This document shows, piece by piece, positions 21,401 through 32,400 of a DNA stretch of 64,000 bases. Both the position numbers and the translations under genes were made by a program. The stretch is from an uncultured Prevotellaceae bacterium (GTDB lineage Bacteria; Bacteroidota; Bacteroidia; Bacteroidales; Bacteroidaceae). The stretch lies in assembly GCA_946185485.1 (NCBI GenBank), contig CAMHJQ010000010.1, forward strand, positions 1-64,000, in the 5' to 3' direction. The notes beneath the pieces were generated by a model, which was not told where the DNA came from, ran no database searches, and worked only from the letters and a program-made list of their open reading frames with translations. How positions within the stretch are numbered: position 1 is the stretch's first letter; each line of letters begins with the position of its first letter.

Positions 21401-21655
21401 GCAACAGGTCAGTATCAGGCCACCAAGGGCGTCGGTTCGGAACTGTGGCTGACGACTAGTCCTAATAACAACTTTATTGAGGCATCGCCAGGCACGTTGT
21501 GGAGTAATCAACTACCAGCAGACGACAATTCGCATGGCAGTGCACTGAACCTCTATCCGGACTATGGTCGTTCGAATACAAGCAAGCCACCAGTGGAACT
21601 GCCACGTGCTGTCAACCTCAGTACGGCTTGCGCCATCCGTCCGGTGCAAAAGTAA
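18473..21655 (+). CDS. Fimbrillin/FISUMP fusion lipoprotein, probable tip adhesin
   Basis: 1060 residues from the first ATG; a second ATG at 18485 gives a more standard signal peptide ending VITAC. The N-terminal 400 residues carry degenerate fimbrillin landmarks (MRFYAVAPSL, DLLYGESGD, LQFQHILTAIRF). The C-terminal 300 resemble a Fib_succ_major (FISUMP) lectin-like domain, with FYQWGRPTALPG near 825, the hallmark DPCPPGFKVP near 908 and the end motif ACAIRPVQK. Long fimbrillins with a variable C-terminal domain are often tip subunits, so a tip adhesin role is inferred. Last gene of the operon; a hairpin terminator follows. Confidence 0.75.
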   Translation: MKTKMKKSVIYHILCALVSASVITACADTLEEGLSTSSNDPDGVGFAMQVGEQADMTIRVGGTRSSASADNQDVRQQRTEANRYVAHPLEGDGYGLKAVRMSLPIVGIHRGAVMASAKESQTTGQSTDQTTRAAWADHVSSEDKFHDSLTVWGYTRDAATTIFDKTLVQRITNWRTSRHWPFGETGPMRFYAVAPSLESINMSVADADFSTPPVLTYTLPEKAQEMCDLLYGESGDIDIPSFGTEASNEGKDNKVVNLQFQHILTAIRFAQGQIPSDVTVKKISINNVNTKATFVPSAVDNLTDTKGTWSDFSTPGSYTMYASFTGTGTTANTYINDSVFYMLPQTINGGVELEVVIECKPKYTYSEKGTTLYAGEDKVEHILKCSLSGDVWRKGYTVTYLLTIGEVADGYYFVAEAPAENAHSDVVEAHNFTLHSYRMYIDKETDQEIRTHGVNWKVAGYSLTEPTEETTFTDAKPDWLTTGITGNSSGTVGEYIGGYNGLASYNLAAQAATKRGDHATNLLSNSNASQASSLDLSVMTPNGESKSPETANCYIINRRGSYKFPLVYGNKTSDGDESAYFVDHTGAIIAKRLIKDQIEAKNPAANEYETIVTNEKRKRTAYTWNPVADGSEPQSLRSCLVWEDAEGLINSSLGITSEYISFTVDRSVPANAVIALQGRKVTKYEKSTDSGVNWELDTDQGTDGYDFGPWETLWTWHIWMTDEVWPNYTGTDDGATNAQYLNNNPVGSGNYIGDHKVAFENFSGNINTILPVNLGWVPQNMAFAYYSKREVWVKLQQVEPAEGAATLVVHIVQHAKQPEVRGQGTFYQWGRPTALPGYNYTDDPGKTKRTIYRNEEVFPEFTVENIMHPYEAIAQPTKLFRIESQTSTWSTARENSKNVPYWGETKTVYDPCPPGFKVPHWIIFTGLSLTGATANEGTYLNMWEDAGANFYGGYFYVVPHTSRASLKRYGQTVYFPATGQYQATKGVGSELWLTTSPNNNFIEASPGTLWSNQLPADDNSHGSALNLYPDYGRSNTSKPPVELPRAVNLSTACAIRPVQK

Positions 21656-21656
21656 A

Positions 21657-21722
21657 CTCGGCAATGCCATTGCCGAGCATCAAGTAAACAGCGGCTCTTC
21701 TGAAGGGCCGCTGTTATTTTTG
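21657..21722 (+). terminator. Tandem-hairpin terminator of the fimbrillin operon
   Basis: A 10-bp stem with a 1-nt loop (21657-21677) is followed by a 9-bp GC-rich stem (21687-21695 with 21707-21715) and an ATTTTTG run. The U-tract favours rightward transcripts. The leftward fimbrillin gene stops at its edge, so it also separates convergent operons. Confidence 0.85.
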
Positions 21723-23393
21723 TTACCACTGGTCGGTGTACTGGTCGGTGTCGAAGATTGTGGTGATGCTTTCGGGGCCGCGAACGATGTCGTCGCCAGG
21801 ACGAAGGTCGTCAATGAAACCGTAGCAATAGATGATGCCACTCTTCCACTCGATGTTCATCTTCAGCATGTTGATAGTCAAGCGAGCAGTGTATTCTACC
21901 GTCTCATTGCTGCCAGCCTTCGGACCTTTGGCTGTCAAGACAATATGGGGAACGTCATCGTCATCGAGCACCTGAGGTACCACGAGCAGGATGTTGTTCT
22001 GTGAAAAGTTGAAGTGCTTGTGGTTTGTCGCGTCCTCGTTATTTTCACCTAATGTATATTTCAGAGCACCACCATCAGCGGTATAGGCATCTTGGTCCTC
22101 GAAGTATCCGAACATATAGTCGTCGTTCAGGTAGTCGCGTTGTCCCTCGGCATTGAACTGGTACCAATAGGGGTTCATAATGTATTCAGTGACAGTGGCT
22201 GAACCTAATGTAGAGGCTGGTGTGTAGCCGATAGTGACACCATTGGGATTGGTGTAGTCAGGGTAGAAGGTCGTTGTAGTCTTGATATTGTTGAACTCTA
22301 TCTGGTAGAATAGCTTGGCACGGCGCCGCTTGTGGTTGACATCCCATACCGGCAAACGCTCCCAGCGCTCACACTTAGACTCGTCGGGCACCTTCAGGCC
22401 AAGGGCTACGAAGTCATCGCTGGAAATCGTAACCTTTGGGTCTTCAGGGTAGTCATGTTGCAGAGTTTTATTGGTGATAGATGTAATGCTTCCACTTTCC
22501 TTTACTATTATATACTCATTGCCATAGGCATCGATGATGGAATGTGTTCCATCTGCCAAAGTGGCAAGCCATGCTGCATCTGCAGGGTCGGGTGCCCCAT
22601 CGTCATTAGTATCTTGGTACACCATGCGATCATTGCCGCGGATGTAGGCATAGAGTCGCACCTGTGCCAGCATGTGGTGGAAACGTAATCGGACAGGCTT
22701 GGGGGAGTAGGTACCTTGCGGACCTTCTATGAGGGGATAGGTGTCGCGATTGCAATTGACGACAAGGTCACTAATCATGAAGTCGTTCTGGTTGGCGGCA
22801 TCGGGCTGCATGGTGAACCTCACGCGTCCCATGCCCGTTCCCTCACCAATATTCTCGGGGATGAGCGTGATACCATAGTCGCCAATCTCCGCTGTAGGGT
22901 TATAGGGATAATATGCCCAGAACGTGCAGTACTCATGCTTGGTAGCATCGCTCGTCAGTTGTGAATTTGGCCAGAAGCGTAGTGGTTCATAGGTGAGTGT
23001 GCCATCGGTACCGATGGTGGCCTTGGCGTTGTAGAGCAGGTTGGCAGTGTAGTTCTCTTTGAGAATCTGTTTCTCTTCATCCGTAGGGGATGATTCCAGT
23101 GACAGACCCACCAATTGCTGCCAGGTATATTGGCCAGTATGGCAGCCAAAGAGTCCAGCATAGAATCCGCTGTTGGCAGTGGTAGGCAACTGCGTGTCGC
23201 CCAGCTTGACGATGGTTGCGTTAGCACGGGTAGCCTGACTGCTGGCCACGACGGTGCCACTGAAGGCAATAGCATCCTTTTCGCTGTTGTTCGTGGGAAT
23301 GCCGTCGCGCCAATCACTGCAGGCAGTGAGTAGGGCGACAGCTGCGGCAAAACCGCAGCACATCCAACCATGGTGATTGATATGTTTTTTCAT
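21723..23393 (-). CDS. Fimbrillin-family lipoprotein (Mfa-like), copy 6
   Basis: 556 residues from the ATG at 23393 (an in-frame start 15 bp upstream adds MKNKR). The signal peptide ends LLTAC near residue 25. Landmarks: EPLRFWPNS near 141, CTFWAYYPYN near 158, DFMISDLVVN near 205 and RFHHMLAQVRLYAYI near 230. It is longer than copies 1-4 because of extra loops between strands. It lies downstream of the 5100-residue gene on the same strand, 32 bp from its stop, so it is probably the second gene of that transcript. It gives the leftward operon its own lipoprotein subunit. Confidence 0.82.
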   Translation of the reverse strand: MKKHINHHGWMCCGFAAAVALLTACSDWRDGIPTNNSEKDAIAFSGTVVASSQATRANATIVKLGDTQLPTTANSGFYAGLFGCHTGQYTWQQLVGLSLESSPTDEEKQILKENYTANLLYNAKATIGTDGTLTYEPLRFWPNSQLTSDATKHEYCTFWAYYPYNPTAEIGDYGITLIPENIGEGTGMGRVRFTMQPDAANQNDFMISDLVVNCNRDTYPLIEGPQGTYSPKPVRLRFHHMLAQVRLYAYIRGNDRMVYQDTNDDGAPDPADAAWLATLADGTHSIIDAYGNEYIIVKESGSITSITNKTLQHDYPEDPKVTISSDDFVALGLKVPDESKCERWERLPVWDVNHKRRRAKLFYQIEFNNIKTTTTFYPDYTNPNGVTIGYTPASTLGSATVTEYIMNPYWYQFNAEGQRDYLNDDYMFGYFEDQDAYTADGGALKYTLGENNEDATNHKHFNFSQNNILLVVPQVLDDDDVPHIVLTAKGPKAGSNETVEYTARLTINMLKMNIEWKSGIIYCYGFIDDLRPGDDIVRGPESITTIFDTDQYTDQW

Positions 23394-23409
23394 ACGTTTA
23401 TTCTTCATT

Positions 23410-23430
23410 CTTCACTCTTCACTCTTCACT
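23410..23430 (-). repeat. Heptad repeat at stop of the 5100-residue gene
   Basis: Three perfect CTTCACT units (AGTGAAG on the coding strand) overlap the TGA stop at 23426-23428 and extend into the gap before the next gene, with a degenerate TTCATT unit beyond. Comparable heptads lie at the 5021-5070 junction of the same locus. Confidence 0.75.
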
Positions 23431-26400
23431 TTACTACTACCTTACGTCCGCCGAAGATGTAGACACCCTTGCTCAAGGCGGGATGGTTCTTCAGTAGTGT
23501 AGCGGGTGTCTCGTTCTCTGCCACGCGGCGGCCTGCCAGGTCGTAGACATCGCAGGGCCAGGGCACATCAGACTTATTCGTAATGTCTATCGGCTCGTCT
23601 TCCTCGTCCAAGTCATCGAAGATAGCAACGATATGTTTGCGGGAAGATGAGATGGGCGGGAAGGGGTAGTACACCTTGTTGTGGTAAACGTACTTGTTGT
23701 CACGCTGATCGTCGGTAGCAGTCCGTGCCGTAGCAGTCGAAGCACCCTCGCGCTTCCAGTTCTCGTTGGTGTACCAACCCACCTGCTTTTCATCACGGTT
23801 GTATTCGTGAGCGCCTTCACCAGTGTGAGCCTTGAACGGTATGCCGAAGACCATGATGGACTGACTCTCAATTCCATCGATATAGCTATTAGTCAGCGTG
23901 CGCTCCAGGTATTCACCACGGAGTTTGATGGTCGCCTTCTCATCGTCAAGACCTGTTTGCGGTGTTGTGTACGGCAGGTACATATTGACATAGTGGCGGG
24001 TGGCATAGTCTGTTCCATTCTGATTTTTCAGCGTGATGCTGTTTGCCAAGTTGGTTCGCACTACGACAGGCCATCCGGCAGGAATGTACTGTGGGTTACC
24101 CATACCATTGAGCTGGCTGACGGACTGCATGGTAACAGTGCCCTTGTTGGCACGGGCATCGTTGGTAAGCGTAAAGGCAGCGTCGGTAGTGTTCGACAGA
24201 CGGGAGTCGAACGGTACGTAGAGTGAACCATAGTAGTACTTGTCCTTGTTGTCCGTGGAACTTAAGTCTGGTTCCGTCAGCTCTTGGTCCTTGACACCGC
24301 CTTGTTGTACCTCGACACGCAGAGGCATCTCGTTGTATGGCCATTGCTCGCGGTTGCCTACTGGTTGCAGTAGCCACTTGGTGTCTTGGATACCGTTCAG
24401 TCCATCAGTCGTGTAGTGGTCGCCAATCTCCACCATCTCGTTGTCGGTGTGGCAGGTGATGCGGTAGCGGTGGTTGCGGTCGATGCAGACGTAGTTGGTC
24501 TTCAGATTCTGCGCCACCATCACATCCCAATTAGCATTCGTTATGCTGCGCACATTGATAGTTGTGGCAGCACCACCGATGTCTTCCAAGCGGAACTTGT
24601 TGTCCCAACCGCCAGGTGACTCGGCATTGATATACCCCTCTGCAGCTGAGGGTGTCGACTCAACGAGCTCTGTACGTCCGAATTGGTGTGCTTCGGTAAG
24701 TCCTTCTGTTCCACCTGGACGTGCCCATAGGGTGAGACCCTGTGTCTTGATGTTGTAGCGAGTATAACTATCTGATCCAGATGCATCGACAAACTGGAAA
24801 ATGCTTGATGGGTCAAAGTCAGCAGGAAGGATCTCGATGTTGCCGCTCATGGCGGTATGGACAATTTGGTCACGGTCGCTTGAACCACCTTTTTCAGTAT
24901 CCACTGCGGTGATTTTCGCAAACAAGTCTGTATAAGTATGGATGTCGCTGTGGACCATGTCTGTCTCGAGGAAGTGCAGCCAACGTCCACCTTTGTTGTT
25001 GTCGTCACTGGGGTCGCTTTTCTCACTCTCAAAGCGGTAGCCGCTGATGTAGCGCGGACCAGTGATGCCCTTGATGTTGCTGCCGCTGCCCGCCAAGTCG
25101 TTACCGTCAGTATTCAAGGCATCCTCTGAGAAGGCCTTGATGCGATAGTACCCCGGTGCCATACTGACGAGATTGTCAGAAACGAAGCGCATAGGCAGGT
25201 CAGGTCCCGTGGGACGTGCGTCAGTGGGATTGACCACGGTAGTGCCGTCGCTCTTATAGAATGTTCCACCATATACCAGATTCTGGAGTGTTGTCAGGTC
25301 TGCGAAAGTCAGTTCGCTGCCGTTTTTCAGTTTATTGTAGTACTCCTGGTTGGTGAAGTTTTGTGCAACGGTAGGTTTCAGACCACCTACGTAGCCGGCA
25401 CGGTCGAAATAAGGCAGTAACTGCTCATTAGTACACTTCAGACGCCAGTTGGCATCCGGCAGGTAGCGTAGATCGTCAGACTTGTATTTACGCAAGTAGG
25501 CTCGATGGGCCTGATAGTCACCATCGGTAGTGGTGTTGTGTATCATGTAGTAGCTTTCATGATCGACATCGTCTTTGTCCATCCATGCAGAAGTTGGATG
25601 CATGAGGAACGAATCGTCATACCCACCGATAAACATCTCATATACAGCATTGGTAGCACCGTCGGTTGTAGCACCATCCTGACCTGTGCGATGGTGGATG
25701 ATGCGCTTGTGGTCAAATGGTATTTGGCTTGACGATGCCCCTCCGGTATAGCTTGCTTTTGACTCTGCAACGGTAGGCTCATCGAAGGGCTCAGCTGCAC
25801 CTCCGTCTGTTGTCTTATAGATTGGGTTGCCCCACGTGTCCTCACCCTTTGGCAATTTACCCTCGGTGGTCACAGCCACGTCGTCCCAGCCTGTACCATT
25901 GATGGTGGCATAGCGGGAGCGCAGCACGAAACCGTATGGGTCACCCTCCGGTGCCCACAGGTAGTTGTTGGTGTAGTGATGAGTACGGTCCAGACGTCCA
26001 CCGATGCCATCCTTGTATGAGAAGTTCAGCAGCCCGTCGGCCGTCTCATTATTCGTCATCATCTGATACCAGGCGGTGGTATTGCGCCCTTTCTGTGCGA
26101 AGCGGAAGCTGTTGGGATTTACCTCGTAAATGACGTCGATAATTACCTTGCGGTTTTTGTGACACGGATAAATCTTGTCAATCTCTACACCCTGCAGGCT
26201 ATGTGCTTGGTCATAGCCACTAGGCTTCTTGCGCCAATCGTTGGTACTAATTTCTACAGCACCTTCATCAGTAGAATTGCAAGCCGTCCATTTATTCATG
26301 TCGAATATAGATTCCCACTTTACGTTGAAGGCCTGTTTGGTAACCCCTTTGTCGTCAAAAGTCATCGGGATGGGGTTCGTGCCATCGAGCGACTTAAAGG

Positions 26401-29400
26401 TCTGACCAGCATAATAGGCTACGAAGGCTTCGTCTGCATCATAAGACTTGTTGTTGTAGTCCTTGTAAGTATGGCCAAGAATGATGGTACAGGTCTTTCC
26501 TGTCCATTCGTCATCGACTTGCTGGAATGACGGGTGTTCCTCATCAACCACCGAGCGCTGAACGTCGCGCTGATAGATGTGGTAGGTACAGAACTGGCGC
26601 TTCATGTACCAAGGTACTTGTGGCTTGTTGTCAACACCGACTCGTTCAACGATGGCATCCTCAACCGGGTAGCTCAGGAAGTTGCGCAGGGTACCTTTCT
26701 GCTTCAGCAAGTCTTTAATGTCGCTTTCCTTAGATGGGTAGTATGCCTTAGGAGTCTGACCATCGGTATCATAAGTTGAGATGAAATAGTCTTTGCTGCT
26801 ATGTTCCTGAATACCCCAGTATTTGAGGAATTCTAACATACGCTCATTTACCTTGCCCTTTTGGTCATCAGTCAGATAACTTTGTGTATCAGTATCCAAT
26901 GAATACTGGTGAGCCATGATAAGGTGATAAACCACCATGTCTGCATAACTCATCAGGCTGGCCAAATAGAATGGTTTGACGGAGACTGTCTGTCCATTGC
27001 TGTTGGTATAGGTGGTTGCTAGCGAGTTGCCAGTGGCATCAGCTACGTTGATGCCACTGCCAACAGTCATCAGCGTCTTGCTCGATGTGCCACTGAACTC
27101 GAAGTCCACCAGCTTGGTGATGTTGCCATAGGTGGCACTTTCCGGATTGTTGTCGATAATGGCCAGATAGGGGATTCCTTTCTTATTGGTCACATACGCA
27201 AACACCTGTCCGTCGCCATAGTTCTGCGTGATGATGTCCTCTCCGCTTCTGCTGACGATGGCATTGACATCCTCCAGATACTGGGCATAGTTCTTCAGGG
27301 TGAAGCCGTAGGGATCGCCCGTCATGCTCCACTTTTGGTTGTTCTCTGAACTCTGAACGGTCTGGTCGCCATATACCGGTGTCTGACTGGTGTGCGTATT
27401 CAGATAGCCCTTAGTCGGGTAGGGAGTGGTGGGATTGTTCACCACCTCGGTGTAGCGCTCCTCTCTCCATACCTCATCGATGATTTTGCCTTCAGAGTTG
27501 TAAACGTAGTGGTCGAAGATGAGGCGCGTACGTTCCACCTCCACACTTGAACCGGTGTAGGTTTGCTCCCAGTAGAAGTAGGAGTTAGCCCAGGTGTAGT
27601 CCTCAGCACGTGCATCCTGTTCGTCGGTGAAGAACTTAGCGACATCGTCGTCAACGCTATAGACATAGGTCAGAAGCGGACGCGGACTCTTCGCCGTGTC
27701 TGCTGCATGTGCTGTTTCAGCTGCCACCATGGCAGCGTGCAGGTCATCAAAGCCTTCCTCACCCTCCAGTTCACCGAAGTAGGTAACCTCTGTTCCTGAG
27801 TTGGTGGCGGGGTCGTAGTTAAGGAAGCACTTGTAGCTGCAACCGTAGCGGCGCAGTGTAGCAGGCAGCGAGGTGATGACGTCGCCGTAACTGATCTCCA
27901 TATCGCTTCTCTTGAGTTTGAGGACACCGTTCATGGTGCGTATCTCCACATCGGCATCGAAACAGTTGTTGTTGGCGTTGTCTTCATCCTTGGCCACGGC
28001 GGTACGGATTTCGAAGCGTTGCTGAGTGACACCCAGTCCACTCATCGTCATTGAGTAGTTCTCTGTATAGAGTGTGCTGGAATAGGTGTTCTTTTCACTC
28101 AGACTGTAGGGCACCATCTCGAAGTAGCTGGTAGCGGAAGTAGCATTGGGATAGACCTTAGCAACCATGCGCCAATAGTTATTGGTCTGGTTGGTGTTGG
28201 CGGTGTTGCCGTTGGTGTAGTCGTCGGCACCGGTCTTCAGTGACGTTGTGCGCAGGAAGTAGTAGGCATCGGCATTGCCCGTCTGATAGGTACCGTTGCT
28301 ATTCTTGGGCGACAGCTTCCACATCTGCAGGCCAAAGTGGGTAGCTTGGTCAGCGGCTGCTACATTGGATGAGAAGGTGGCGTTCTTTGCGTCCTTCGTT
28401 GTTGTGTTCACCATGCTGGTGGTCCAAATGACGGAGTCATTAGGCATAGTACCCTTGTAGTCGGCGATGGTTGTCTTTGTAATGGCCAGCCATTGTGCTT
28501 CTGCACCTTTACCGTCCTCATAGCGGCGGCGGTTGAGGATGGTGAAGTTGTAGGGGTCGCCAACGAGGGCCCAGTGTAGACCCTTCAGACCGTCATTCCA
28601 ACCATCGGCGGTATTGTCACCGATGGCAGTGCGGTAGTTGCTGACCTGTGTCTTGTCACCCTGCTCCTTATTGTAATAGAGCCAGTTGCTGCCATTGCCC
28701 ATCACTGCCATGTCCACCCACTGCAGATTGCCAGCGGCATACTGAGAAGATGAAGTGAACAGGTGAGCATCGTTGCCGGCCTCGTCTTTCGACAGGTCAT
28801 CTACGGTATAGTAAACAGTGAACTTAAAGACGGGGTCTATTTTTGTTCCAGTCTTAAATACATTGCTGATGTGGGCTGAACAGTCACTTGAACTGGTAGC
28901 GTTGGTTATGCTCAACTTGTGTTCACTCACCGTTCCTTCAGCCGCGTTGTCGAGGTCGGAATAATGTACGAACTTACGTTGCAGGTGGCGAGGCACCTCA
29001 GTAATAGTTTCGTCCAGACCGTAGTATTCCGATAGTTCGTCTTGCACAACGTTGGATAGTGCATCATAGCGGTCATCGGCTCCGCGGTTGGCAGTGACAT
29101 ATACCTTGACGGGCTGTACCAGTTTGATGGTGGTGTTAACATTGTTGGCTGTGTGGTAACCAGCGTATGTGCCTGACTGGTGTTGCTCGTTGTCAGCGTT
29201 GTAACTGAGGTTGATGCTGTAGTTCTTCTGCTGGTAGGTCTTCGACAGTCCGTCGTGTGCTAGATAATAGTACACATTACGGTAGCCCAGTAGCTGGTTG
29301 TCCTCCTTGAAGCGCAGGGCAAAGGTTCCTTCCTCATCGCTCGTCGTTGGAACGCACTCCCAGTAGAAGTGGTCGAAATAAGGTTTGTTGTAGTGACGAT

Positions 29401-32400
29401 TGGGGTAGGGTGTTGCCTCTGTATCTTCAGTTCCGTCTTCCTTATAGGGATGTAACTCTTGTCGTTCGTCTATTTTTGTTCCGTCATAAACACGCATGTG
29501 TACACAGTCTACAACAAACTGGAAATTAGTTTCTTCGGGAATGAAACGCGCCAGGTTAGCTCCATGGGTACCAGCCGTGTTGAATACTTGTAGCTTATAG
29601 GGGTCGCCCACGAAATACCATTTCAGGTTTTCAGGTGCAGACTCCATACGATTTGAACCAGTGTGGTATTGGGCATGGTTATACCAATTCTGCGTGTCAT
29701 TGACAAACACGCCACCCTCCAGTTTTTTCTTTTCAGGTATGGCATGCCCTGATTTGTCGCGCTGTGTCTTCAGGTCGCCAGTCCGTTCACGCATGGTACT
29801 TGTCGGGTCGTAGTAGGCATGGTGGTAGGTGTTTTTGCCCGACTTGTCGGGGAAGTCCATGAAATAGACGTGGTCGTTGGTCTGAGCCATCGTGGCCACT
29901 TGATCCTTTGTCGGTGCGGTCTTCAGGAATATGTCGCTATTCACCACATACTTCACGTAGATAGCCTGAGCACCGGAAGTTACCTCGTCGCCAGTGACAT
30001 TGTAGTAAGCATATATTTGGTGACTGTCTTCGTCGAATACTCCTTCCTTAGGTTTTGTGTAATCTGGATAAGGACCTGCCTTTACCTCGTATATGGTATT
30101 ATCAGTTTCGAAGACATCATTATACATGGTGTAATCGCAGAAGGCACGACGAACCTGCAGAGGCAGTGCATCCTCTTCACTTGTGTTAATCTGGTCGCCT
30201 TTCACGTACTTACGATCGGTGGCGGCGAAGTAGATCTTCGAGATACCAGTGGTCATTATGTTATTAGCGTACTCGATTTTCTCGGCTTCGGTCTTTCCAG
30301 TTTTCCAAGTGTTATATGTGGCTACCTCATCGTCACGTCGGATAACCACCTTCACGTCCTCATATCGCAGAGGTTCGTAGGGCAGCAGCTGGATAGCATA
30401 GCTTCGGTCGGGTACATAGTCAAGCATACCTTCCACGCTTTCTGTAGTTACGCGATTGACAGTGTGGCTTACCATGTGCCAGTAGAGAGGGAGGCTTACT
30501 TCCTTATTGTCGAGAGTCTCGGTAATTGCTGTAGAGAGCAGACTGAAGGTCTGTTCCGTGCTGTTGTTCACACCTATGCATAGACCCCAGCTTTGGTTCT
30601 TAGTAGGCTCGTCAGTAGTTCCTTCAGTAGGAATGGTGACTGGATATGTGTCATCACCACTGGTCGTAGAGCCCTTGTTTATGGTGACGTAGCAGTTGTC
30701 GGCTGCTGCCAGTGAGTAAACACCGGAGCTCTCTGCCTTTACTCCTACGGCCGACTCGAAGTTGATGATATGCATGTTGTATGGATCATCGCCTACGAAA
30801 GTCCACAGCCAGCGCCCCTCGCGAAAGGCATCGTTTTCGCCTTTGCGATACCATTCCGCCAGTCGGTTGTATGACCAACCTTTGTAGTTGTCTTCATTCT
30901 CCTTGTGAAGGGTGTAGTTGTTGTTCATCCAGTTTACAGTACCGTCATCTTCGCGGCGCAGGAACAACTGTCTGCCAACTGGAGTGCGGGTAGTTCCATC
31001 TACCGTAGTAGTGATACCCTCGTCAGTGTCAAGCACCATATAGAACCACTTAGCCTGTTGTGTGTAATCGGGTCCCATGCGGCCACCACCGCTCGCAAGA
31101 GGTGAGTTATAGTGGGTGACATCAGCTTTAATCTGTTCAGCAGTACTGGTGATTTCGCTGAGTGTCTTATCAGAACCTGCCAAGTGTAGTGTGGCTTCGT
31201 TATCCACCTGATATTTGAAGTAGATGTCATAGACAGCTTCGAGATCTATTTCCGGATAGACATCGTATTTTATGTTCTCAGGGTCTGTACCGTCTTTAAC
31301 GCGCAATGTGAGTTCTGGATTACTGTAGAACTGGGCATTGGGCTGTCCTGGTGCCTCCAGCTCGTTCTGGGTCATGAATACTCCAGTACCTGTCACGTAA
31401 TCACCTTCGGCTTCGGTATTACGCTTCTCATATTTGCTGAATCGTCGTGCGATGTTAGGCTCTAATATCACAGGTTGCAGCCAGTCGTGCTCCATGATGG
31501 CATTCCATGTCTCGCCTACACGCGTATTACCATTATACTTGATAGCGTGGTAGTGGTATTTACGGGTGACGGGAGCCTTGACAAACTCCACACAGTAGTC
31601 CATAGTGCTACCTCCTCCCATATTGATGATTTTGCGCGTCACCACCTCGCCGCCTGACATGCGGATGTCGTATTCGGAGTAGCTCTTTTGGTCGAAGGAC
31701 CAGTCGTCACTGGAGTTGATCTCCGCATTATCGTTGTTGATATTATTGAGCGTGCATCTCATGAACCGATTGGTTCCGGTTCCTATCAGTACAGTCCAAC
31801 GCTTAAGCAGGTAGTTCGTCTCACCGTCTTTATCTGGGTCAAAGCGATCATGGCCATTGTCGGTGTGATGGGCGCTGAGCAACATAAAGGTCTGGCAGGC
31901 ACCTGTGCCATTGTCCTGCATGTACTGGTGGTAGTTCGTCCCGCTATAGTCCACAAATGTCATATACTTGGTGTCATAGTATCCATTGGAAATCTTGATG
32001 GCGTATGGGTCGTTGCCCTCCAGCTTCCAAAGATACTCCTTCTGTGATGGTGCACGTCCGTTTGTCAGAGCCGTGACATTGATTTTCTGGAAAGAGGTTG
32101 TATTTGCCTCCCTTGTGCCTAAAATGGTACCGTGTGGGCTGGGATTACTATTGAAACCTTTCTGCATATTGGCTATGGTGTACCACGTTTTGCCACTGAG
32201 GTCGAGTCCTTTCTCGTCAATCCAACTCAGGCGGGTGCCGTCTTCGGCAGCATCGTTGATATTGGTGGCTATCTTGAAGGGACTCTTTTCGCTGTTGTAG
32301 GTGTAGCGTACATAGATATCACCAATCTTCTCTTTGACCATAGAGGCAATCGTGGTGTTTGCTGGCGCCTTGATAGTATCGGAGGACACGGAGGACACCG

